A stretch of DNA of 64,000 bases from positions 202,033 through 266,032 of the forward strand of contig NZ_QKWN01000006.1 in the NCBI RefSeq assembly GCF_007279655.1, in the 5' to 3' direction. Source of the DNA: Robertkochia solimangrovi (GTDB taxonomy: Bacteria; Bacteroidota; Bacteroidia; Flavobacteriales; Flavobacteriaceae). The notes under the pieces are model-generated. The model had not been told where the DNA came from and searched no databases. It worked only from the letters and a program-made list of their open reading frames with translations. Of the stretch, positions 37,190 to 44,668 are shown piece after piece. Position numbers and translations under genes: made by a program. The number at the start of each line of letters is the position of its first letter. Position 1 is the first letter of the stretch.

Positions 37190-37639
37190 ATGAAGAATAT
37201 CTTGTTGCTCACTATAATCGCCTTGTTTTCAATAACAGGCTTGCATTCGCAGGAGTGGTATAATGATCTGGATACAGCCAAAGAAATGGCTGTTACTAAA
37301 GATGAACCGATCATTCTGGTCTTTCAGGGTTCAGACTGGTGTGCTCCATGTATCAAACTGGACCGACAGATCTGGAGCACAGAAGAATTCAGGAATTATG
37401 CCCGGGACCATTACATAATGCTCAAGGCTGATTTTCCCAGAAAATCGAAAAACCAGTTACCGAACGAACAAGCAAAGAAAAATGAAGCTCTTGCCGCCCG
37501 CTATAATAAATCAGGATACTTTCCCTTTGTTGTGATCCTCGATCATCAGGGTGAAGTTCTTGGAGAAACAGGCTTTAAGAATATGTCCCCCCAGGACTAC
37601 ATTAATCATATTAACTCCTTCTTACCGGATGCCGACTAA
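37190..37639 (+). CDS. Exported thioredoxin-fold protein
   Basis: A 149-residue protein with a signal peptide (cleavage near L-H-S-Q, 18-21) and a thioredoxin fold of the Thioredoxin_7/DsbD-gamma type. The redox motif is W50-C51-A-P-C54, and a cis-proline follows in G-Y-F-P-F. It should reduce or oxidise thiols in the periplasm. It is the first gene of a four-gene operon (thioredoxin, ApbE, DUF4266, DUF3570), and the ApbE gene begins 11 bases before its stop. A likely partner is the DUF4266 lipoprotein two genes downstream, which ends in Cys-Gly-Cys-Asn; that is inference. Confidence 0.9.
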   Translation: MKNILLLTIIALFSITGLHSQEWYNDLDTAKEMAVTKDEPIILVFQGSDWCAPCIKLDRQIWSTEEFRNYARDHYIMLKADFPRKSKNQLPNEQAKKNEALAARYNKSGYFPFVVILDHQGEVLGETGFKNMSPQDYINHINSFLPDAD

Positions 37640-38618
37640 ATCAGTGATTCTTCTGTTCTTTATCATCAATGTCTTTAGTTCGCTTCAGGCCCAACACCCC
37701 TATAAGCGAACTCTTAAGCTCATGGGAAGCAGGTTTGACATTACGGTAGTTGCAGCAGATGAAACTGCCGGGAATGGTTACATCGATGATGCTGTTTCAG
37801 AAATCACCAGAATTGAGCGCCTCATTTCCTCTTGGGATCCTGATTCTCAAACTTCAAAGATCAATGCGAATGCCGGAATTCAACCCGTAAAGGTTGATCA
37901 CGAACTATTCATGCTGATCAAAAGAGCTATTGGAATTTCGGAATTGACAGATGGCGCGTTCGATATAAGCTATGCGGCGATGGATAAGATCTGGCATTTC
38001 GACGGCACCATGAAGACGATGCCACCGGATAGCCTGGTAAAAGCTTCGGTTTCCCGTGTTGGTTATCAGAAAATAATTCTTGATGATAAGGCTTCAACAG
38101 TATTTCTCAGGGAAAAAGGAATGAAAATAGGTTTTGGAGCGATCGGTAAAGGATATGCGGCAGATAAAGCTAAAACCCTTCTCATGGATAAGGGGGTAAC
38201 AGCCGGAATTATCAATGCTTCTGGAGACATGAACACATGGGGTACGCAAACCACCGGAGAACCTTGGAAAGTTGCCATCACCAACCCTATGGATAAACAC
38301 AAAGCTTTCGCTTTACTACCTATCGACAACAAAGCCGTAGTAACATCCGGCAATTACGAAAAATATGTGATCTTCAACGGCAAGCGTTATACTCATATCA
38401 TAGATCCGAGAAGTGGTTATCCGGCAAGTGGTATCATCAGCGCCACCGTCTTTGCTCCGAAGGCTGAACTTGCAGATGCTCTTGCTACTTCGGTCTTTGT
38501 TATGGGTAAAGATATAGGCCTGGATCGCATTAATCAGCTACCTGGAGTGGAATGTATCCTTATCGATGATCAGGGAAATATTTTTACCTCAACCAATATT
38601 AAAATCGACACACAATGA
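37629..38618 (+). CDS. apbE: FAD:protein FMN transferase (ApbE)
   Basis: A 329-residue exported flavin transferase that links FMN to Ser/Thr of target proteins outside the cytoplasm. Signal peptide ends near L-Q-A-Q. Family motifs: M-G-S-R-F-D-I-T-V, D-G-A-F-D-I-S, F-G-A-I-G-K-G-Y-A-A-D, N-A-S-G-D-M, and the metal site H-I-I-D-P-R-S-G-Y-P then A-D-A-L-A-T-S. The long open frame begins earlier, but ATG 37629 gives the signal peptide. Known ApbE targets (NqrC, RnfG) are not in this window; the best local candidate is the DUF3570 protein, with an S-G-A-S stretch. Overlaps the neighbours by 11 and 4 bases. Confidence 0.93.
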   Translation: MPTKSVILLFFIINVFSSLQAQHPYKRTLKLMGSRFDITVVAADETAGNGYIDDAVSEITRIERLISSWDPDSQTSKINANAGIQPVKVDHELFMLIKRAIGISELTDGAFDISYAAMDKIWHFDGTMKTMPPDSLVKASVSRVGYQKIILDDKASTVFLREKGMKIGFGAIGKGYAADKAKTLLMDKGVTAGIINASGDMNTWGTQTTGEPWKVAITNPMDKHKAFALLPIDNKAVVTSGNYEKYVIFNGKRYTHIIDPRSGYPASGIISATVFAPKAELADALATSVFVMGKDIGLDRINQLPGVECILIDDQGNIFTSTNIKIDTQ

Positions 38619-38821
38619 AAAGAATCCTGATGATTGCAGGATGTATATTCATCACATCCTGCACCACCGTAAAAGAATATGAAAAAGTATATCTGAATGA
38701 CCCGGATATGGTTTTAGGCAGCAAAAATGCCGATCGTTTTCAAACGAGTTTTCAAGCTTACAGAGAAGCAGCAGCCGGAGCCAATGGCGGTAAGACCGGT
38801 GGTGGTTGCGGATGTAATTAA
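38615..38821 (+). CDS. DUF4266 small lipoprotein ending Cys-Gly-Cys-Asn
   Basis: A 68-residue lipoprotein: signal sequence with lipobox I-T-S-C16, then a conserved core (Y-L-N-D-P-D-M, F-x-x-Y-R-E-A-A-A-G-A) and a glycine-rich tail G-K-T-G-G-G-C-G-C-N. This matches the DUF4266 family, whose function is unknown and whose tail is conserved. The two C-terminal cysteines could hold a metal, form a disulfide handled by the thioredoxin of the same operon, or be modified. The mature peptide is only about 53 residues. It overlaps apbE by 4 bases and is followed after 10 bases by DUF3570. Confidence 0.88.
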   Translation: MKRILMIAGCIFITSCTTVKEYEKVYLNDPDMVLGSKNADRFQTSFQAYREAAAGANGGKTGGGCGCN

Positions 38822-38831
38822 CTTTCGATTT

Positions 38832-40154
38832 ATGAAGAAATTCATCTATATAACTGTACTAATCTTTTGTGTTCTGCCTTTAAGAGCACAGGAAAAAGAA
38901 GAACAGGGTTCTTCTGAGTATAAGAAAAGAGTACTCGAATCTACAGAAGTAGATCTGCTTTCCAGTTACTATTCTCAGGATGGTGACAACGCCGCGGTAA
39001 GCGGAGGGATCGGCACCGAAAAACTCACTGATTTCACACCGACCATTGTGGTTGCCATACCGCTTAACGATGACGATGTACTGACAATCGACGCCGGAGT
39101 ATCGGCTTACACTTCAGCATCCTCAAGCAATATAAATCCATGGGATGGCACTTCAGAAGCAGACCCGTTTCAGGCAAGTTCAGGTGCATCTTCCAGTGAC
39201 ATGTGGGGTAACTTTACCGGAACATTCAGTCATAGTTCCGATGACAGAAACAGTATTTGGACAGCCAAAATATCAGTCTCTTCGGAATATGATTATTTTT
39301 CAGTAGGATTTGGAGGAAGCTATACGAAACTGTTAAATGAAAAGAATACCGAACTTTCAGGACATCTGAATGTATATCTGGACACCTGGAATCCCATTTA
39401 TCCCTACGAACTTCGGCCATTTGCCCCAGGAGGAAGTGGATTAAATGATTCTTTTTATCAGAACCATACCATCACAGGAAATCCCGATTATCAGCCTGTT
39501 TTCGATCCTTTTCGGGATAAAGGAAGAAATTCATACTCGGCTGGAATCACCGCTTCCCAGATTTTTTCAAAGCGATCTCAGGGAACATTGATGTTCGATA
39601 TCGTAAGGCAGGACGGATTATTATCGACCCCTTTTCAAAGGGTATATTTTCAGGATGTTGAAGGCAGCTATATAGAAAACTTTCAATTAGCTGACGCCAT
39701 CGAACAATTACCGGATTCCCGAATGAAAATAGCCGTCGGTGCGCGGTATAATCAATATTTGAATGAAATGTTCGTTCTGAGAACCTATTACCGGTATTAT
39801 TTTGATGATTGGGGAATTCGCTCACATACGGCAAGCCTTGAAATACCGGTGAAGATCGCCAGTCGCTTTACTTTATATCCATCCTATCGATATTACTCAC
39901 AAACCGCAGCGGATTACTTTGCACCTTATGAGCAACATCTGTCTACCGATGAATATTATACCTCTGATTATGATCTGAGTAAATTCAATGCCAACCAGTT
40001 TGGCTTCGGGATCAATTATACAGATATCTTTACCGGATTTAAATTTTTACATCTGGGCCTTAAAAGTTTTGATCTGAAATATTATCATTATAAAAGAAAC
40101 ACCGGCCTTACGGCCAACATTATTACGGGCGGATTTACGTTCCTGCTTGAATGA
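38832..40154 (+). CDS. DUF3570 outer-membrane beta-barrel protein
   Basis: About 440 residues with a signal peptide (cleavage near L-R-A-Q, 17-20), then a body of alternating hydrophobic strands ending in an aromatic-rich C-terminus (final F-T-F-L-L-E), as in outer-membrane barrels. It belongs to DUF3570, function unknown. Residues 87-120 run D-A-G-V-S-A-Y-T-S-A-S and later A-S-S-G-A-S (S117-G-A-S120), close to the D-x-x-S/T-G-A-T/S sequence flavinylated by ApbE. ATG 38832 is chosen over the longer frame from 38727, which would run through the DUF4266 gene. It is the last gene of the operon. Confidence 0.85.
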   Translation: MKKFIYITVLIFCVLPLRAQEKEEQGSSEYKKRVLESTEVDLLSSYYSQDGDNAAVSGGIGTEKLTDFTPTIVVAIPLNDDDVLTIDAGVSAYTSASSSNINPWDGTSEADPFQASSGASSSDMWGNFTGTFSHSSDDRNSIWTAKISVSSEYDYFSVGFGGSYTKLLNEKNTELSGHLNVYLDTWNPIYPYELRPFAPGGSGLNDSFYQNHTITGNPDYQPVFDPFRDKGRNSYSAGITASQIFSKRSQGTLMFDIVRQDGLLSTPFQRVYFQDVEGSYIENFQLADAIEQLPDSRMKIAVGARYNQYLNEMFVLRTYYRYYFDDWGIRSHTASLEIPVKIASRFTLYPSYRYYSQTAADYFAPYEQHLSTDEYYTSDYDLSKFNANQFGFGINYTDIFTGFKFLHLGLKSFDLKYYHYKRNTGLTANIITGGFTFLLE

Positions 40155-40174
40155 CCTGATCGCATTAAATGATT

Positions 40175-40552
40175 TCAGGCTTTCGGAATTCCGCTTGTAT
40201 CATAATAGAATCGGGCAGATACTATTTTCCCATCGAGAACCTCATAAACACAAAGTTCCTCCATACTGTGTCTGCCCCCTTCTTTAAATGTAATATCATA
40301 GAACATCGGTACCGCAAAATGATTACCGGCCACTAAAGGCTCTCCCACCTCGCCTGAGTGAAATTCCTGAATATTAGAGGCCCACTGATCGTATCCTTTA
40401 ATAATCGCTTTCTTTCCATGCGTCTCATCATTTGGAATTCCATCCATCTCTTTACTAATAGCATTCTCGGCATATAATTCTTCATATGCCTGATGATAAT
40501 TACCATTCTGACATAACTGCACGAGTCTTTCAGCAACTTCTTCTGTGTTCAT
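40175..40552 (-). CDS. SnoaL-like / NTF2-fold protein
   Basis: A 125-residue single-domain protein of the SnoaL/NTF2-like superfamily, a cone-shaped alpha+beta barrel. Typical pattern: N-terminal helices (V-A-E-R-L-V-Q-L-C), Y-A-E-N-A-I-S, then the central strands with V-A-G-N-H-F-A-V-P-M and V-L-D-G-K-I-V-S-A-R-F-Y-Y-D. No signal peptide. Members are small-ligand isomerases, cyclases or binding proteins, so no specific role can be given. A near-consensus -7 element TACATTTA (40581-40588, minus strand) lies upstream. It converges on the DUF3570 gene with a 20-base gap and is unlikely to belong to the regulon. Confidence 0.82.
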   Translation of the reverse strand: MNTEEVAERLVQLCQNGNYHQAYEELYAENAISKEMDGIPNDETHGKKAIIKGYDQWASNIQEFHSGEVGEPLVAGNHFAVPMFYDITFKEGGRHSMEELCVYEVLDGKIVSARFYYDTSGIPKA

Positions 40553-40632
40553 AGTCCTGCAATTTAAATTGACACTTCCTTAAATGTAACACTTTAAACA
40601 CAGAAATCACTGAACTTTAAGTGATTATAAAC

Positions 40633-40660
40633 AAAAAAAGAGGCTTAAAACCTCCTTTTA
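40633..40660 (-). terminator. Rho-independent terminator after hisS
   Basis: On the minus strand, GAGG and CCTC arms flank a short A/T loop and are followed by seven T. It closes the hisS unit. Confidence 0.75.
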
Positions 40661-40671
40661 ATTATAAATAC

Positions 40672-42045
40672 CTATGCTTTTATTCGTTCTTCCAATTCCC
40701 GGTAATCGATGGTGAACTGTTGTCCGGTATGCATCTCCTTCAGGGTGAACTGCTGGTCAGTTATCTCCTGAGTTCCAGCCAGCACGACAAAAGGTATAGC
40801 GCGTTTATTCGCGAAATTCATCTGTTTTTTCATCTTGGCACCGTCAGGGTAAAGTTCAGCCTTTATACCTGCTCGCCTTAAGCGAGTGACTGCTTTTATG
40901 GCATATTTTGACTCCTCATCGCCAAAATTCAGGAAAAGAACCTGCGTATTTCTTTGCACTGAATCAGGGAAGAGTCCGAGTTCTTCAAGTACAAGATAGA
41001 TTCGATCTAATCCGAAAGAGATCCCTACACCACTAACGCCTTTGAGTCCGAATATTCCGGTAAGATCGTCATAACGGCCTCCACCACCAACAGATCCCAT
41101 TTTAACCTGTTCCGGTGCAGCGACTTCAAAAATCGCCCCGGTATAATAATTGAGCCCGCGGGCCAATGTAATATCTACCGTTAGCGTTGCGGTTTGTAAA
41201 GACATATCTTCAAATGCATTCAGAATAAACTTCAATTCTTCAATACCTTTGAGTCCTTCTGCAGAACTGCTTAAGAGATCAGAGAGAAGCTCCAGTTTTT
41301 CAGTATTGGAACCGGTAAATGTAAATAAGGGCGCTACCTTAGCGATCGCCGTTTCGGAAATACCTTTACCTAGCATTTCATCACGTACACCATCAGGTCC
41401 AATTTTATCAAGCTTATCCAATGCTACCGTAAAATCGATCAGTTTATCAGAGGCACCGATTACTTCCGCTAATCCGGCCAGGATCTTACGGTTATTGATC
41501 TTAATGGTAACTCCCTGCAGATTAAGATTTGTAAAAACTGCATCATACAGCTGTACGAATTCAACTTCCTGCCAGAGGGAATCAGAACCAACCACATCGG
41601 CATCACACTGATAGAACTCTCTAAACCTTCCTTTTTGAGGGCGATCGGCTCTCCACACAGGTTGAATCTGATAACGTTTAAACGGCAGATCGATCTCATT
41701 CTGATGCATGACCACGTAACGCGCAAAAGGAACGGTCAGATCATAGCGTAAAGCCTTCTCAGTGATCTTTGGCGCCAGTTTCGCGGCATCCTTGAGCTCG
41801 TATACTTCCGGGCGCACCTTTGACAGGAAATCACCTGAATTGAGAATCTTAAAAATCAGTCTGTCACCTTCTTCACCGTATTTACCCATCAGGGTATCCG
41901 AATTTTCAAAACTCGGAGTTTCGATAGGTAAGAATCCGAACAGTTCGAATTGATTTCGGATGGTCTGAATGATATAATTACGTTTGATAACCTCCTCAGG
42001 ACCAAAATCTCTGGTCCCTTTAGGTATACCTGGTTTCTGTGCCAT
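40672..42045 (-). CDS. hisS: Histidine-tRNA ligase
   Basis: A 457-residue class II aminoacyl-tRNA synthetase charging tRNA-His. Near the start K-G-T-R-D-F-G-P, then motif 2 region F-R-E-F-Y-Q-C-D-A-D, the histidine-binding stretch A-R-G-L-N-Y-Y-T-G-A-I-F-E, and G-G-G-G-R-Y-D-D-L with motif 3 G-I-S-F-G-L-D-R. The C-terminal 90 residues are the anticodon-binding domain. ATG 42045 gives M-A-Q-K-P-G-I-P, the normal start; an in-frame start 8 codons earlier lacks support. A weak -7 element GATATTTG lies at 42067-42074 on the minus strand. Confidence 0.97.
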   Translation of the reverse strand: MAQKPGIPKGTRDFGPEEVIKRNYIIQTIRNQFELFGFLPIETPSFENSDTLMGKYGEEGDRLIFKILNSGDFLSKVRPEVYELKDAAKLAPKITEKALRYDLTVPFARYVVMHQNEIDLPFKRYQIQPVWRADRPQKGRFREFYQCDADVVGSDSLWQEVEFVQLYDAVFTNLNLQGVTIKINNRKILAGLAEVIGASDKLIDFTVALDKLDKIGPDGVRDEMLGKGISETAIAKVAPLFTFTGSNTEKLELLSDLLSSSAEGLKGIEELKFILNAFEDMSLQTATLTVDITLARGLNYYTGAIFEVAAPEQVKMGSVGGGGRYDDLTGIFGLKGVSGVGISFGLDRIYLVLEELGLFPDSVQRNTQVLFLNFGDEESKYAIKAVTRLRRAGIKAELYPDGAKMKKQMNFANKRAIPFVVLAGTQEITDQQFTLKEMHTGQQFTIDYRELEERIKA

Positions 42046-42099
42046 GGATAAATCTTGAATTTTAAACAAATATCGAATATATGAACGGTAACTGAAAGT

Positions 42100-42570
42100 C
42101 TATGGGAGCATTTCTTCGAACCAGCGAAACAATTCTCCGCGGGTGATAACGCCTCCTTTTTCGATCAGTTCGAACTTATCTTTATTCGAATCTTCCGAAT
42201 ACTTTTTGGCCGCGGTCATGATCTCTACGGAATCCTCCAGGAAATTTTTCCTGAACCATGCAAATCCACTTTCTGTAGTCAGGTCAACAGCGGGATGTAG
42301 CACCCGGATCGCAATTAGCTTCATCTCTGCGACTCCACATTCGAAAAGATGCATCTGTTTTTCAGAAATATTCTCTATATAATCTACTTTACTGAGTACA
42401 CCTTCCCAGATAAGGTCGCTAAACACATCGAGCTCTTCCTCAGCTACTTCGGGTTTATCAGCTTTGAGACGCTCCCATTCCGTCCCGGTTATGGATTGGG
42501 TTGCAAGGAAATTGATAAATTCCTGATGTAATTCTTCAAATTGTTCTTTTGTAAGTCTTCTGTATTTCAT
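42100..42570 (-). CDS. Conserved protein, probably DUF6495
   Basis: A 156-residue cytoplasmic protein beginning M-K-Y-R-R-L-T-K-E-Q-F-E-E-L-H-Q-E-F, a start I associate with the Bacteroidota family DUF6495; the family name is from memory and should be checked. It is mainly helical and acidic, with conserved-looking W-E-R-L-K, L-I-W-E-G-V-L and G-F-A-W-F-R-K-N-F-L stretches. No catalytic motif is seen and no function is known. Its -7 element lies inside the T-run of the L9 terminator, so it starts right after the ribosomal-protein unit on the same strand. The hisS start lies 54 bases downstream. Confidence 0.75.
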   Translation of the reverse strand: MKYRRLTKEQFEELHQEFINFLATQSITGTEWERLKADKPEVAEEELDVFSDLIWEGVLSKVDYIENISEKQMHLFECGVAEMKLIAIRVLHPAVDLTTESGFAWFRKNFLEDSVEIMTAAKKYSEDSNKDKFELIEKGGVITRGELFRWFEEMLP

Positions 42571-42577
42571 AATGCTG

Positions 42578-42585
42578 CAAAAATA
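42578..42585 (-). promoter_or_regulatory. -7 promoter element TATTTTTG (minus strand)
   Basis: Exact TAnnTTTG on the minus strand, ending 7 bases before the DUF6495-like ATG. It is formed by the T-rich tail of the upstream terminator. Confidence 0.55.
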
Positions 42586-42612
42586 AAAAAGGCCACTGAA
42601 GTCAGTGGCCTT
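42581..42612 (-). terminator. Rho-independent terminator after rplI
   Basis: An 11-bp stem, AAGGCCACTGA with TCAGTGGCCTT (42589-42599 and 42602-42612), and on the minus strand a T-run directly after it. It ends the rpsF-rpsR-rplI unit. Confidence 0.9.
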
Positions 42613-42637
42613 AATCTATATAATCTCGGTGTATAAA

Positions 42638-43093
42638 TTACTTGGCTTCCGCTACAACTTCAAATGGGAAATCAACGATTACCTCACGGTGAAGTCTGAT
42701 AACTGCTTCGTATTTACCGGCAACTTTAACATTACCACCTTTGATAGAGATGAATTTCTTTTCGATCTCTACATTTCCTTCAGTACGGATCGCTTCAGCA
42801 AGATCTGCATCAGTTACAGAACCGAAAAGTTTGTTTCCGGAACCTGTTTTAGCAGTGATCTTAGTATCAAGCTCTTTAAGTTGAGCTGCTACTTTCTGAG
42901 CATCTTCAACGATCTTTTTCTCTTTAAAAGCTCTTTGCTTCAGGTTTTCAGCCAATACTTTTTTGGCAGAAGCAGTAGCCAATACAGCAAATCCCTGTGG
43001 GATCAGGTAATTACGACCATAACCGTTCTTAACGGTTACCACATCGTCTTTAAATCCTAGATTATCTACGTCTTTCTTTAAAATCAACTCCAT
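42638..43093 (-). CDS. rplI: 50S ribosomal protein L9
   Basis: A 151-residue protein with the L9 signature D-V-V-T-V-K-N-G-Y-G-R-N-Y-L-I-P-Q-G-F-A (17-36), a long central helix and a C-terminal domain. It binds domain V of 23S rRNA and helps keep the reading frame. The length is normal. Last gene of the S6-S18-L9 unit, 12 bases after rpsR, followed by a strong terminator. Confidence 0.97.
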   Translation of the reverse strand: MELILKKDVDNLGFKDDVVTVKNGYGRNYLIPQGFAVLATASAKKVLAENLKQRAFKEKKIVEDAQKVAAQLKELDTKITAKTGSGNKLFGSVTDADLAEAIRTEGNVEIEKKFISIKGGNVKVAGKYEAVIRLHREVIVDFPFEVVAEAK

Positions 43094-43105
43094 GGTTACC
43101 TGCTT

Positions 43106-43402
43106 TTATTTTAATAAATCTGCTACGTATGGCATTAACGCAAGGTGTCTTGCACGTTTAACGGCAGTAGACACTTTTCTTTGATATTTCAGCGAAGTAC
43201 CGGTAAGTCTTCTTGGAAGTAGCTTCCCTTGCTCGTTTACAAATTTCAGGAGGAAATCCGGATCTTTGTAGTCGATATACTTGATACCTGACTTTTTAAA
43301 ACGACAATACTTCTTTGTTTTGCTGGTCTCTATGTTAAGAGGAGTAAGATATCTGATCTCTCCGTCTTTTTTTCCTTTTGCTTGTTGCTCTATGGATGAC
43401 AT
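43106..43402 (-). CDS. rpsR: 30S ribosomal protein S18
   Basis: A 98-residue small-subunit protein. The core from Y-C-R-F-K-K-S-G-I to [14 protein letters not shown] and [10 protein letters not shown] is typical. The N-terminal 20 residues ([10 protein letters not shown]) are longer than in E. coli, as is common in Bacteroidota. It lies 4 bases after rpsF and 12 before rplI. Confidence 0.97.
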   Translation of the reverse strand: MSSIEQQAKGKKDGEIRYLTPLNIETSKTKKYCRFKKSGIKYIDYKDPDFLLKFVNEQGKLLPRRLTGTSLKYQRKVSTAVKRARHLALMPYVADLLK

Positions 43403-43406
43403 ATGA

Positions 43407-43745
43407 TTAAGCTTTTTCTTTTAGTTTTTTTCTTCTTTTCTCTGCCCATGCGATAGCGTCCTTATCAAGTTTTACAGTAAGGTAACGCATAACACGCTCG
43501 TCACGTCTGAACTCAAGTTCATAGGTTTCAATAGCTTCTCCAGCTACTTTGAACTCAAAAAGGTGATAAAAACCACTTTTTTTGTTTTGGATCGGGTAAG
43601 CAAGCTTCTTAAGCCCCCAATCTTCTTTCGATACAAATTCTGCCCCCTTAGAGATTAAGAAATCTTCAAACTTCTTAACTGTTTCCTTTATCTGGGTCTC
43701 AGATAAAACGGGATTTAGAATGAAAACAGTTTCGTAATGATTCAT
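43407..43745 (-). CDS. rpsF: 30S ribosomal protein S6
   Basis: A 112-residue protein, starting [15 protein letters not shown], that binds S18 on the 16S platform. An in-frame TTG two codons upstream exists, but ATG 43745 gives the usual start. The tail is rich in Lys and Arg (A-E-K-R-R-K-K-L-K). First gene of the unit, with a good promoter 31 bases upstream. No ssb gene lies between rpsF and rpsR, as usual in this phylum. Confidence 0.97.
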   Translation of the reverse strand: MNHYETVFILNPVLSETQIKETVKKFEDFLISKGAEFVSKEDWGLKKLAYPIQNKKSGFYHLFEFKVAGEAIETYELEFRRDERVMRYLTVKLDKDAIAWAEKRRKKLKEKA

Positions 43746-43776
43746 TTTCAATGATATTAATTAATTTTCAAGGGTG

Positions 43777-43784
43777 CAAAAGTA
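43777..43784 (-). promoter_or_regulatory. -7 promoter element TACTTTTG of rpsF
   Basis: Exact TAnnTTTG on the minus strand, 31 bases before the rpsF ATG, within the 208-base region shared with the divergent LytTR gene. Confidence 0.6.
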
Positions 43785-43953
43785 ATACTAAATAACTAAA
43801 TAAACAAACACTTAATCTTATGTGCTTTGTTTTAGGGTGAAAACCACCTTTTTCCAACACAAACCCGCGTTTTCACAACATTTTCTTTGTTTCACCTCTG
43901 TTTTTTCACTAACATTGTACTGTTCATAAACCCAACCACTTACCTGAGTAATT

Positions 43954-44646
43954 ATGAGAATGAATTGTATTATCGTAGACGACTCGAGTATCCAAAGAAT
44001 GTCTGTTGCCCGGTTGATTAGAAACCACCCTATGCTGAACCTCATTGCTGAATACAGCAATGCTATCGAGGCTAAAAATGGTTTGAAAAATCAGAAGGTC
44101 GATCTCATTTTTCTGGATATTGAGATGCCCGTTGTGAACGGGTTCGATCTTCTAGAGTCATTGAGTGACCCACCACAGGTAATCCTGATTACTGGTAGTG
44201 CAGATTACGCATTGAAAGCCTTTGATTATGATGTAACCGATTATCTCCACAAGCCTATTACCCAGGAGCGTTTTGAAGCTTCTGTTAAAAGGGCACAGGA
44301 AAATTACAAACTTAAGATCGCTTCTAAAGAGGATGACGAGCATATCTTCGTAAAGAGCAACCTTAAGAAACGTAAAGTATTCCTGAACGAAATCAATTGG
44401 GTCGAGGCCCTTGGAGATTATATCAAATTGGTTACCGATGAAGCGAACATCGTGATTCTGTCTACTATGAAATCCTTCGAAAAGGAGCTACCTGCAGAAA
44501 GATTCCTAAGAATTCACAAATCTTACATTGTGAATCTGGATAAAGTAGAGAAATTCAACAGTAAAAGCGTAGAAGTTAATGGTAAAAAAATACCTTTAAG
44601 CAGAAACAAGAAGCAAGAGCTTTCCGAAGCTTTAAGCAACTTCTAA
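43954..44646 (+). CDS. LytTR-family response regulator
   Basis: A 230-residue regulator: receiver domain (1-120) with acidic pair D9-D10, phospho-acceptor Asp in L-I-F-L-D-I-E-M-P (about 52) and K in Y-L-H-K-P; then a LytTR DNA-binding domain (about 135-228) with I-N-W-V-E-A-L-G-D-Y-I, F-L-R-I-H-K-S-Y-I-V-N-L and a final beta-strand I-P-L-S-R-N-K-K. No kinase gene lies beside it; the orphan TPR kinase is 21 kb away. LytTR regulators in Bacteroidota usually pair with LytS-like kinases elsewhere. It shares a divergent promoter region with the ribosomal operon and converges on priA. Confidence 0.93.
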   Translation: MRMNCIIVDDSSIQRMSVARLIRNHPMLNLIAEYSNAIEAKNGLKNQKVDLIFLDIEMPVVNGFDLLESLSDPPQVILITGSADYALKAFDYDVTDYLHKPITQERFEASVKRAQENYKLKIASKEDDEHIFVKSNLKKRKVFLNEINWVEALGDYIKLVTDEANIVILSTMKSFEKELPAERFLRIHKSYIVNLDKVEKFNSKSVEVNGKKIPLSRNKKQELSEALSNF

Positions 44647-44668
44647 CAAATTTTTACATTCTTGATGT

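Noticed and set aside
37551-37628. Longer N-terminus for the ApbE protein
   Set aside because: The extension runs through the thioredoxin gene in another frame, and ATG 37629 gives a clear signal peptide.
38727-38831. Longer N-terminus for the DUF3570 protein
   Set aside because: It overlaps most of the DUF4266 gene, and ATG 38832 begins a normal signal peptide.
26443-40154. Metal-resistance genomic island acquired as a mobile element
   Set aside because: No integrase, transposase, tRNA attachment site, direct-repeat ends or change in base use is visible at the borders.
43818-44060. Minus-strand frame of 80 residues between rpsF and the LytTR gene
   Set aside because: It has no recognisable domain, lies largely over the LytTR receiver coding region, and has no promoter element.
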